Assembly: GCA_033763395.1 (NCBI GenBank)
Contig: JANRKQ010000116.1
Location: 1 to 64,000, forward strand
Source: Xiheimicrobium sp033763395
GTDB lineage: Bacteria > Myxococcota > Myxococcia > Myxococcales > Myxococcaceae
DNA length: 64,000 bases
Direction of reading: 5' to 3'
A program made the position numbers and the translations under genes. Within the stretch, counting starts at the first letter, position 1, and each line of letters opens with the position of its first letter. This document shows, one piece after another, positions 26,410 through 33,980 of the stretch. The notes under the pieces were generated by a model. That model was not told where the DNA came from. It worked only from the letters and a program-made list of their open reading frames with translations, and did no database searches.

Positions 26410-28460
26410 ACTCGCTCGTCGACCAGGCGCTCAGCCGCGCCCGCACGCAGTCGGACGTGATCCTGGCCATCGTGATGGCGGCGATCGTCGGCTCGATGAT
26501 CGTTCCGTTGCCGCCCTGGCTGCTCGACGTGGGCATCGCCATCAACCTCGCGGCGGCGCTCGCGCTGCTGGTGGCCGCGCTCTACGCGAAAGACGCGCTG
26601 AAGGTGGCGAGCTTCCCCACGCTGCTGCTTATCACCACGCTGTTCCGGCTCTCGATGAATGTGTCGTCGACGCGGCTCGCCCTGTCCGAAGGGCACGCCG
26701 GCGAGATCATTCAGGCGTTCGGCGAGTTCGTGGTGCGTGGGGACTACGTGGTGGGCGCGGTCATCTTTCTCATTCTCACGCTGGTGCAGTTCCTGGTGGT
26801 GGCCAAGGGCGCCGAGCGCGTGGCCGAGGTGAGCGCGCGCTTCACCCTCGACGCGATGCCCGGCAAGCAGATGTCGATCGACGCCGACCTGCGCGCCGGC
26901 GCCATCACCCAGGAGCAGGCCCGCACCCGCCGCCGGGCGCTCGAGCGTGAGTCGCAGCTCTTCGGCTCGATGGATGGCGCGATGAAGTTCGTGAAGGGCG
27001 ACGTCATCGCGGGCCTGGTGATCACCGCGGTGAACCTCGTCGGTGGCATCGTCATCGGGACGCTCCAGAACGGCATGACGGCGGCCGAGGCCGTCAGCAC
27101 CTACGCGCTCATCTCGATCGGCGACGGCCTGGTGTCGCAGATCCCCTCGCTCTGCATCGCGGTGGCGGCGGGCCTGGTGGTGACGCGCGTGGCGTCGGAG
27201 ACGGAAGAGGCCTCGTTGGGCAGCGACATCGGCTCGCAGTTCTTCGGCCAGTGGAAGGCGCTCTTTGTCGTCGCAGGCCTGTGTCTGCTGCTCGCGCTCA
27301 TGCCCGGCATGCCGCACCTCACCTTCGTGCTCATCGCCGCGGGCCTGGCCACCGTCGGCTTCGGGCTCAAGCGCGCCAAAGACGCTCCGAAGCCGGCGGC
27401 CAACAGCGTGACGAAGTCCTCGCAGGCCGAGCCGAACGCGCCCGCTGGCGAAAAGAAGGGGCCGAACCTCACGCCGGGGGTCTCTCCGCTGACGCTCGAT
27501 CTCGCGGCGGATCTCACGTGGCTCGTCGAAGAGCTCGACGGCCAATTCGTGAAGGGCGACCTCGACACGGTGCGAGAGCGAGTGCACCAGGAGCTGGGCG
27601 TGAAGCTGCCGGGCTTCCGCGTACGCACCGGAGCGCCGCTGCCAGCTGGTTCGTGGGCGCTCGCGATCGACGAGATCCCCGCGGGGCGCGGCACCGTGGG
27701 CGAGCTGCGGTTCGTCACCACGGCCTCGATGGGCGACCTCCAGATGATGGGCATCACCGGAACGCCCGTCGCTGACACCACGCTCGGCCGCCCCCTCGTC
27801 GCGGTGCCCGAAGCCGACGAGGCCAGGGCCCGCGCGGCGCAGCTGCCGCTCCTCTCGGCGCGCGAGTACGTCTGCGAGCACCTCGTGCTGCAGCTCAAGA
27901 AGCGCGCCCACCAGTTGCTCGGCGTTCAGGAGGTGCAGGCAGCCCTCACGGCCATCGAAGACAGCCACGGCGCGCTGGTGAAGGAGTCGCTCCAGAAGGT
28001 GCCGCTGCCGCTCCTCACCGACGTGCTCAAGAAGCTGCTCTCGGAGCAGGTCAGCGTGCGCAACCTCAAGGCCATTCTCGACGCCCTCGTGTCGCCCAGC
28101 ACGGCCGGCGACGCGCTCCAGCTGGCCGATCGCTGCCGCCAGGCGCTCGCGCGGCAGATCTCGCACCAGTACGCCCCGTCGGGCTCGCTCTACGCCTACC
28201 TCGTCGATCCCGGCATCGAGGACACGCTGCGCACGGCTGGCCAGGCCATCGACCCGCGCGACGCTGGCGCCATTCTCGAGGGCATGAAGTCGGTGGCGCG
28301 CCAGGGCCGGGCGGTGCTGCTCGCGTCGCCCGATGTGCGGCGGCTGCTGAAGAAGCTCGTCGAGGGCGCGTTCCCCGAGGTGGCGGTGCTCACCTTCGCC
28401 GAGCTCGATCCCGAATTGCAGGTGCGGCCCGTCGGCAGGCTCGCGCCCGTCATGCAGTGA
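26406..28460 (+). CDS. sctV: Type III export gate protein SctV
   Basis: 684 residues from GTG 26406 (GTGA overlap). The N-terminal half has about seven helices and the FHIPEP block in T-L-F-R-L-S-M-N-V-S-S-T-R and T-L-D-A-M-P-G-K-Q-M-S-I-D-A-D; residues after about 345 form the cytoplasmic ring domain that receives substrates, with a Pro/Lys linker. Last gene of the operon; the stop is followed by a strong hairpin facing the HU gene. Confidence 0.92.
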   Translation: MNSLVDQALSRARTQSDVILAIVMAAIVGSMIVPLPPWLLDVGIAINLAAALALLVAALYAKDALKVASFPTLLLITTLFRLSMNVSSTRLALSEGHAGEIIQAFGEFVVRGDYVVGAVIFLILTLVQFLVVAKGAERVAEVSARFTLDAMPGKQMSIDADLRAGAITQEQARTRRRALERESQLFGSMDGAMKFVKGDVIAGLVITAVNLVGGIVIGTLQNGMTAAEAVSTYALISIGDGLVSQIPSLCIAVAAGLVVTRVASETEEASLGSDIGSQFFGQWKALFVVAGLCLLLALMPGMPHLTFVLIAAGLATVGFGLKRAKDAPKPAANSVTKSSQAEPNAPAGEKKGPNLTPGVSPLTLDLAADLTWLVEELDGQFVKGDLDTVRERVHQELGVKLPGFRVRTGAPLPAGSWALAIDEIPAGRGTVGELRFVTTASMGDLQMMGITGTPVADTTLGRPLVAVPEADEARARAAQLPLLSAREYVCEHLVLQLKKRAHQLLGVQEVQAALTAIEDSHGALVKESLQKVPLPLLTDVLKKLLSEQVSVRNLKAILDALVSPSTAGDALQLADRCRQALARQISHQYAPSGSLYAYLVDPGIEDTLRTAGQAIDPRDAGAILEGMKSVARQGRAVLLASPDVRRLLKKLVEGAFPEVAVLTFAELDPELQVRPVGRLAPVMQ

Positions 28461-28478
28461 CGACGCGCAGGCACACGA

Positions 28479-28515
28479 ATGCCCCGGCCACGCGCGCTGC
28501 GGTGGACCGGGGCAT
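28479..28515. terminator. Bidirectional hairpin between sctV and the HU gene
   Basis: ATGCCCCGG (28479-28487) pairs perfectly with CCGGGGCAT (28507-28515), extended inward by CCAC/GTGG across one unpaired base. It lies between converging genes, so it can stop both transcripts. Confidence 0.75.
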
Positions 28516-28532
28516 CGTCGCTTCGAACGAGC

Positions 28533-28853
28533 TCAACCGTTCGACGGCGGGAGCGGCGGCACCTTGCCGTCGGGGCCCGGCCGGTTGACGCGGTCCTTCA
28601 GCTCCTTGCCGGCGCGGAACCGGATGCCGCGCTTGGCCTTCACCGGAATCGGCTCGCCCGTCTTCGGGTTGCGGCCCTGGTACGAGCCGTAGTGCTTCAC
28701 GTGGAAGGCACCGAGGCCACGAATCTCGATGTTCTCGCCCGCGACGAGCGCGTCTTTCATCGCGTTGAAAATGATGTCGACCGTCGCCTCGGCCTGCTTC
28801 TGGGTGACGCCCTTCTTCTGCACGAGGATGTTGACGAGGTCTGATTTCAACAC
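28533..28853 (-). CDS. HU/IHF-family DNA-binding protein
   Basis: 106 residues from GTG 28853 with AGGGGG upstream. Complete HU/IHF fold: helices (L-K-S-D-L-V-N-I-L-V), the core G-A-F-H-V-K and G-R-N-P-K-T-G-E-P-I on the DNA-bending arm, then I-R-F-R-A-G-K-E-L-K-D. The extra C-terminal 15 residues are Pro-rich. Bends DNA and organises the nucleoid; HU and IHF cannot be told apart safely here. It is a single gene facing sctV. Confidence 0.9.
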   Translation of the reverse strand: MLKSDLVNILVQKKGVTQKQAEATVDIIFNAMKDALVAGENIEIRGLGAFHVKHYGSYQGRNPKTGEPIPVKAKRGIRFRAGKELKDRVNRPGPDGKVPPLPPSNG

Positions 28854-28942
28854 TGGCTACCCCCTGTGAATCGAGTCTTGAGGCCCGAAACCACTGAGTT
28901 TTCCCAAAGGTTACCCACGGAATCGGCAACCTCGCAAGAAAG

Positions 28943-30262
28943 CTACGGTTTCGGCTCGCCGTCGCCCAGGAGCGCCAGGTCGGCCCATGTAATTCTCTTG
29001 AGTTTCTCGACACTTGCCTCATCAGCCGCCAGAAACACCGAGGCCGCCTGGGAGAACAAGCCGCTGCGGGCGAGGCGCTCGCGGTGGAGCGTGTGGGCCG
29101 CTCCGCCGACCGCCAGAGACAAGTCTGCCACGGTGAGGTCGACGAGGGGTTTGGCAGGCACGAGCGCGGCGGCCTCGAGGCGTACGAGACCGGCGCTGGT
29201 GAGGCGGGCGACGGACTCCTCGACGCGCTGGGTGGGCAGCTTGAGCGCCTGGGCGAGGCCCATCGCGGTCGGCCCCGGGACGTTGGCCATGCTCGCGCGG
29301 GCGATGACCTGCGCGATGCGGGTGGCGATGAGCTCTTCGCTGCGTGGGTGGGCGAGCAGATCCTTGAACTCGTCGTGGAAGTCGGCGTGCTCCACCGCGT
29401 ACGCGAGCCGCGCACCCGAGAGGATGATGTACCAGCCGACGTAGACCCAGGTGAGGAAGAGCGGCGCGATGCCGAGCGAGCCGTACACCGCGTTGGCCGA
29501 GAAGAAGAAGCTGGCGATGCCACCGTAGAGGCGACGCGCGAGCTCCCAGGCGACGCCGGCCATCGCGCCCCCGATGAGGGCGGAGCGGAACGGCACATGC
29601 GCGTGCGGTGCCACCTTGTAGAGGAAAGTGAACACCACCATCGCCGACAGAATCGCGCCGCCGGTGAAGGCCACGCCCGACAGCGGGAAGTTCACGTACA
29701 GCAGCAGCTTCTTCATGCCGTCGCTGCCGAGGAGCGACAGCGCCATCGCGATGGGCCCGACGACGAGGACGCCGAGGTACAGCCCGAGGGTGAGGAGGAT
29801 CGGCCTGCGCCGGCGCACCGCCCACACGTCGTTGAGGGAGGCGTCGAGGTGCCGCAGCATCACGCCCGACGCCACCAGCAGCACGAGGAACGACAGGCCC
29901 GAGCCGGTGGGAGAGTTCGCAGCGCTCTTGAACTCCCGCAGGGCGCGCTCGGCCTGCGCGCGGCCGCCGGGGCTGAGGAGGTCTTCGAAGAACTTGATGA
30001 CGAGCGCCTCGACCTGGGTCGAGCCGAAGGCGTGGAGGAGCGCGAGAATGACCGCCGCCAGCGGAACCAGCGACGTCAGCGTGATGAAGGTGAGGTTGCC
30101 CGCCCGCAGGGCCAGCTTCTCGCCCCGGTAGCCGATCAGGACGGCCACCAGCAGGCGCCACAGCTCCTTGGGGGTGAGCTTCACGCGCCAGCGCGAGATG
30201 GTGGGTGTCGGCGGCGCGGCGCTGCTGGCAGGCGGCGTCGACACGGGCTCCACGGGGCTCAC
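28943..30262 (-). CDS. YihY/BrkB membrane protein with C-terminal winged-helix region
   Basis: 439 residues from GTG 30262, overlapping the PilZ stop. Six membrane helices over residues about 55-300 with the YihY/UPF0761 pattern (A-G-N-L-T-F-I-T-L-T-S-L-V-P-L, and S-L-G-I-A-P-L-F-L-T-W-V-Y near helix 6). The last 130 residues resemble a winged helix (P-T-A-M-G-L-A-Q-A-L-K-L-P-T-Q-R-V-E-E-S-V). The old name RNase BN is not supported for this family. Role unknown. Confidence 0.8.
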   Translation of the reverse strand: MSPVEPVSTPPASSAAPPTPTISRWRVKLTPKELWRLLVAVLIGYRGEKLALRAGNLTFITLTSLVPLAAVILALLHAFGSTQVEALVIKFFEDLLSPGGRAQAERALREFKSAANSPTGSGLSFLVLLVASGVMLRHLDASLNDVWAVRRRRPILLTLGLYLGVLVVGPIAMALSLLGSDGMKKLLLYVNFPLSGVAFTGGAILSAMVVFTFLYKVAPHAHVPFRSALIGGAMAGVAWELARRLYGGIASFFFSANAVYGSLGIAPLFLTWVYVGWYIILSGARLAYAVEHADFHDEFKDLLAHPRSEELIATRIAQVIARASMANVPGPTAMGLAQALKLPTQRVEESVARLTSAGLVRLEAAALVPAKPLVDLTVADLSLAVGGAAHTLHRERLARSGLFSQAASVFLAADEASVEKLKRITWADLALLGDGEPKP

Positions 30263-30579
30263 CGGCGCACGAGAATTCGCTCGATGAGCGCCTTCGACAC
30301 CTCGTTCAGCTCGACGAAGACGACGCCCATGCCCTTGTTGCGGCCCTTGTCCACGACGCGCACCACCTCGCCGAGGCCCTCGATGGTCTCGAGCTCCTCG
30401 TGAATGACGGTGAAGCGCAGGTTGACGCGCGTGCCGATGGGCAGCGGCTCATCGGAGCGGATGAAGACACCCGAGCGGCTGATGTTGGTGACGTACTCGT
30501 TGATGAACGCGTCGACGGACGCGAACTCGTGGTTGATCGTCTTCCGCGCCGAGACGCGCCGCTCGACCGTCCTCGCCAT
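30259..30579 (-). CDS. PilZ-domain protein
   Basis: 106 residues, with R-R-V-S-A-R at the front and N-I-S-R-S-G-V-F-I in the middle; the second matches the N/D-x-S-x-x-G motif and the arginines fit the R-x-x-x-R part of the c-di-GMP site loosely. The rest forms a small beta barrel (LPIGTRVNLRFTV, then G-L-G-E-V-V-R-V). It follows rng by three bases and overlaps the YihY gene, so it is cotranscribed with RNase E/G. Second PilZ of the window. Confidence 0.8.
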   Translation of the reverse strand: MARTVERRVSARKTINHEFASVDAFINEYVTNISRSGVFIRSDEPLPIGTRVNLRFTVIHEELETIEGLGEVVRVVDKGRNKGMGVVFVELNEVSKALIERILVRR

Positions 30580-30582
30580 CGT

Positions 30583-32901
30583 TCACTCTCCAGCGGCGCG
30601 GTCGTCGTCCTGACGCCCGGGCGGGGGCGCCGACGGACGCGGGCGGTTCTGGTCCTGCCGCTGGCCGCCGCCAGCACCGCCACCCCGGTTGTCGCGATCG
30701 CGGTTGCGGTTCTTGCGGTTCCGATCGTCCCGTCCGCCACCGCCGCCACCGCCGCCTCCTCCACCACCACCGCCTCCGCGGCCTTCGAAGCGGTTCGACT
30801 CCTGGTTCTGGGGTTTGCGGGCCGGGCCGCCGCTCATCTCGAACTCGACGACGCTGGTGGCCACCTTCAGCTCGACGCCGCTGACGGGCCGCGCGTAGAT
30901 GTCGTACTGCTCGCGGTGGTACTGCTGCTGCGCGCGGATCTGGATCGTCTTGTTGTAGCGATCCATGAGGTGGCGCAGCTCTTCGCGCTCCTCGCCCTGG
31001 AGCACGTTGGCGACCTCGGTCTGACACTGCACCACCAGCGTCGGGTCCTTGTACGCAGGGCCCGAGCGGCGCAGCTCGCGGAAGATCTCGTACGCCACCG
31101 TGGTGGCCGACTTCACGCTGCCCTGGCCGTGGCAGTAGCCGCAGTCTTCGTGGAGCACCCGGCCCAGCGACTCGCGCACGCGCTTTCGCGTCATCTCGAC
31201 GAGGCCGAGCTCGCTGATGCGGAGCACGTTCGTCTTCGCCTTGTCGCGCCCCAGCGCTTCCTGGAGCGACTTGAACACCTTGTCGCGGTTCTGCTGCTTC
31301 TCCATGTCGATGAAGTCGCAGATGATGATGCCGCCGATGTTGCGAATGCGGAGCTGGTAGACGATCTCTTTCGCGGCCTCGGTGTTGATCTTCAGGATCG
31401 TGTCTTCGAGGTTCTTCTTGCCGACGTAGCGGCCCGAGTTGACGTCGATGGCGGTGAGGGCCTCGGCCTGGTCGATGATGAGGTAGCCGCCGGACTTGAG
31501 CCACACCTTGCGGGCCGAGGCGCGCTTGATCTCCTCCTCGATGCCGAAGGCGTCGAAGATGGGCTCCTCGCCCTCGTGGAGCTTGATGCGCTCCTTGAGC
31601 GCCGGGTCCTGCGCCATCACGAAGCCGAGCACCCGCTCGTACTCGTCGCGGTCGTCGATGACGAGCTGCTCGACGTCCTGGGCGAAGAGATCGCGCGTCG
31701 CGCGCAAGATGAGATCGAGGTCGGGGTGCACGAGGCCCGCGCGGTGCGTCTTCTCGCTCTTGCGCACCGTCTCGTTCCACACCTCGATGAGGAAGCGGAT
31801 GTCGGCCTCGAGCTTCTCGCTCGGCACGTTCTCGGCCACGGTGCGCACGATGAAGCCGGTCCCGGGCGGACGCAGCCGGTCGACGATCTCACGGAGGCGC
31901 CGGCGCTCCTTCTCATTGCCGATACGGCGGCTGATGCCGACGTGATCGACGGTGGGCATGAAGACGAGGTGCCGGCCGGGGATCGAGATGTGCGAGGTGA
32001 CGCGCGCGCCCTTGGTGCCGATGGGATCCTTCGACACCTGCACCATGACCTCCTGCCCGACCTTGAGCAGGTTCTCGATGCGGGCCTCCTTGCGGGGCTG
32101 GTGCTCGGGCTTCTTCGGCTTCTGGTGCTGGTGCTGCTGCTGCTGCCGCGGCGGATCCTTCAGCTTCGTGTCGCGGGGCGCCTGCGAGCGCGGGGCCTCG
32201 ACCGTGCCCTGGGCGGCCTCGTGCGCCACCGCCGAGGCAGCCCCTTCGGCCGGCGCGTCGGAGGCAGTCGGTGGCGCGTCGGTGCCGGTCGCCTCGGCCT
32301 TCGCCGCCTCCACCACCTCGGCCCCGCCTGGCGTGGCCGCGGCTTCGGCCTTCGCGGCCTCGACCACCTCGGCGCCCGTCGGCATCGCAGCCGCTTCGGC
32401 CTTCGCGGCCTCGACCACCTCGGCGCCCGTCGGCATCGCAGCCGCTTCGGCCTTCGCGGCCTCGACCACCTCGGCGCCCGTCACGGGAGCGTCGGTCACC
32501 TCGGCGGGCGGCGCAGACGGCGCGGGCGCAGCCTGCGCGGCGTCGACGGCCGGGGCTTCGGGTGACGACGGGGCCGGTGACGCGACGTCCGAATCGGTCT
32601 CCTCGGGAACGTCGTTGACGTCGTCGTCGTGCTCGCCCTCGGTCAGGTCGAACTGGTGCCGGGTGACGTCGGGGTCGAACAGCACGTCGCCGACATAGAG
32701 GAAGGCGGCCTTCTCTTCTCCGATGTCGACGAACGCCGCCTGCATGCCGGGCAGCACGCGCGTGACGCGTGCCTTGTAGACGTTGCCGACGATGCCCTTG
32801 TCCTTCTTCCGCTCGAGATAGAACTCAGCGATTCCACCATTTTCCACCAACGCGACGCGCGTCTCGCGGCCGGCCGCGTTGATGACGAGGATGCTGCTCA
32901 T
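30583..32901 (-). CDS. Ribonuclease E/G with insertion in the S1 domain
   Basis: 772 residues from ATG 32901. The S1 domain starts at about residue 36 (G-I-V-G-N-V-Y-K-A-R-V-T-R-V-L-P-G-M-Q-A), breaks off near residue 77, and resumes near residue 275 (I-E-N-L-L-K-V-G-Q-E-V-M-V-Q-V-S-K-D-P-I). The catalytic DNase I-like part follows with the metal-binding residues in A-L-T-A-I-D-V-N-S-G and C-D-F-I-D-M; the Zn-link C-G-Y-C-H-G appears near residue 590. The tail is Gly/Arg/Asp-rich with a run of 15 glycines, probably an RNA- or partner-binding segment. Cleaves single-stranded RNA, maturing rRNA and turning over mRNA. G or E type cannot be decided by length. Confidence 0.9.
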   Translation of the reverse strand: MSSILVINAAGRETRVALVENGGIAEFYLERKKDKGIVGNVYKARVTRVLPGMQAAFVDIGEEKAAFLYVGDVLFDPDVTRHQFDLTEGEHDDDVNDVPEETDSDVASPAPSSPEAPAVDAAQAAPAPSAPPAEVTDAPVTGAEVVEAAKAEAAAMPTGAEVVEAAKAEAAAMPTGAEVVEAAKAEAAATPGGAEVVEAAKAEATGTDAPPTASDAPAEGAASAVAHEAAQGTVEAPRSQAPRDTKLKDPPRQQQQHQHQKPKKPEHQPRKEARIENLLKVGQEVMVQVSKDPIGTKGARVTSHISIPGRHLVFMPTVDHVGISRRIGNEKERRRLREIVDRLRPPGTGFIVRTVAENVPSEKLEADIRFLIEVWNETVRKSEKTHRAGLVHPDLDLILRATRDLFAQDVEQLVIDDRDEYERVLGFVMAQDPALKERIKLHEGEEPIFDAFGIEEEIKRASARKVWLKSGGYLIIDQAEALTAIDVNSGRYVGKKNLEDTILKINTEAAKEIVYQLRIRNIGGIIICDFIDMEKQQNRDKVFKSLQEALGRDKAKTNVLRISELGLVEMTRKRVRESLGRVLHEDCGYCHGQGSVKSATTVAYEIFRELRRSGPAYKDPTLVVQCQTEVANVLQGEEREELRHLMDRYNKTIQIRAQQQYHREQYDIYARPVSGVELKVATSVVEFEMSGGPARKPQNQESNRFEGRGGGGGGGGGGGGGGGRDDRNRKNRNRDRDNRGGGAGGGQRQDQNRPRPSAPPPGRQDDDRAAGE
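32291..32489 (-). repeat. 51-bp tandem repeat inside rng
   Basis: Four units starting at about 32291, 32342, 32393 and 32444. Each codes for 17 residues, T-G-A-E-V-V-E-A-A-K-A-E-A-A-A-M-P. The middle two are identical over their length, suggesting recent slippage expansion. They lie within the insertion of the S1 domain. Confidence 0.85.
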
Positions 32902-33250
32902 GAGATGAACCTGCCTTGGGTCCAGGCGCGTCGCCCACATCCGGACGGGGAGCGGCGTGAAGCGGCGCTGGAACCGCGAAAGGACAGAAGTCGGCAGGCA
33001 AGGCCGCCCTCGCTCGATGCACACCCGATGGTGTCATGCCGCGAAGGTCAACCAATCGCCTGGACCTCCTGCCGGTGAACCTGCAGCCGCCCGGGGAGAA
33101 GTGGGGGGCGGAAACCCGTGTGGAATCCCCGGACTTTTCGGCGTTTCGCCGGTCGGTCCAGGGCCCGTCAAAAAGAGTTCAAAGACGACGCGAGTCTGTC
33201 ACGAATCGGCTCAGGAAGGAAACGTTCCGTCCCGGCATCGGCCGCCTGCG
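32902..33250. other. Leader region of rng, no gene seen
   Basis: 349 bases between rng and the DUF3052 gene. It presumably holds the rng promoter and leader; RNase E leaders of other bacteria are targets of self-regulation. I see short G-rich and inverted segments but no element I can name. Open frames here lack protein-like composition. Confidence 0.5.
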
Positions 33251-33673
33251 TCAGGCCTGGGCCTGAGGCTTTTCCAGCCGTGGCGCACCTTTGCGGCGCT
33301 GGAGTCGGAGCGCCACCCAGGCCTCTCCCAGCAGCAGCCGCCGGGTGTCCTCCAGCCCGAGCTCGAACCCGGCCAGGCGCACGAAGTCTTCGGAGGGCGC
33401 GATGGGCGTCTCGACGAGGGGGAAGACGACCCAGATGAAGCCCGTGGCGCTCATGTGGGTGACGGCGCGGGTGAGGTGGTCGACGAGCGCGAGCTTCTGC
33501 TGGGCGAACAAGACGGTGAGGTCGATGCCGGTGCGAGAGGTCTCGACGAGCGCGACGTCGGGGAGCGGCCCCAGCGCATCGAGGAAGCCCGCCGGCGCGT
33601 TGCGAATCGAGACGTTCATGCCGGGGCGAACGCCCAGCAGCGAGGCCAGCAGCTCCGGCGGGCCGAACGTCAT
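33251..33673 (-). CDS. DUF3052-type protein
   Basis: 140 residues from ATG 33673, chosen because it overlaps the acylphosphatase stop (ATGA). Pattern G-V-R-P-G-M-N-V-S-I-R-N-A-P-A-G-F, I-D-L-T-V-L-F and W-V-V-F-P, then E-A-W-V-A-L-R-L, matches DUF3052, a Rossmann-like fold resembling methyltransferases without the cofactor motif. Function unknown. Upstream of rng on the same strand. Confidence 0.65.
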   Translation of the reverse strand: MTFGPPELLASLLGVRPGMNVSIRNAPAGFLDALGPLPDVALVETSRTGIDLTVLFAQQKLALVDHLTRAVTHMSATGFIWVVFPLVETPIAPSEDFVRLAGFELGLEDTRRLLLGEAWVALRLQRRKGAPRLEKPQAQA

Positions 33674-33948
33674 CGGCGCACCGAAAAGCCAGTGACGGAC
33701 AGGTCTGCCTCGGCCTCTCGAACCACCACACCGCGCACGCGCGCCTCCTCGGGGCCGTGATGGCACCAGGCGATGAAGTCGTCGACCGCCCTGGCTGGCC
33801 CGCTCGCGAACGCTTCCACGTCACCCGAAGGCAGGTTCTGGACCCAGCCCGACAGCCCGAGCCTGAGCGCTTCGTCCCGAGCCGAGGCCCGGTACGAGAC
33901 GCCCTGCACGAGGCCAGAGATGCGAAGGTGAACGGTCCGCGTCGACAT
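33670..33948 (-). CDS. Acylphosphatase
   Basis: 92 residues from ATG 33948, the family length. Contains V-H-L-R-I-S-G-L-V-Q-G-V-S-Y-R with the catalytic Arg, and the Asn of G-W-V-Q-N-L-P-S-G-D-V. Hydrolyses acyl phosphates such as carbamoyl phosphate in the cytosol. Coupled by ATGA to the DUF3052 gene. Confidence 0.92.
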   Translation of the reverse strand: MSTRTVHLRISGLVQGVSYRASARDEALRLGLSGWVQNLPSGDVEAFASGPARAVDDFIAWCHHGPEEARVRGVVVREAEADLSVTGFSVRR

Positions 33949-33980
33949 CGCGGCGCGGGCGCATAGCACGCCGACGCCCG

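Noticed and set aside
19289..28460. Flagellar export operon
   Set aside because: A lipidated SctJ and SctI-type rod protein are injectisome features, and no flagellin, hook or FliF genes are present; only the FliO-like gene looks flagellar.
32291..32489. CRISPR-like array
   Set aside because: The 51-bp units abut without spacers and keep the reading frame of rng.
30205..32565. 786-residue plus-strand frame
   Set aside because: Antisense shadow of RNase E/G; Leu/Val/Asp-rich with no signal or motif.
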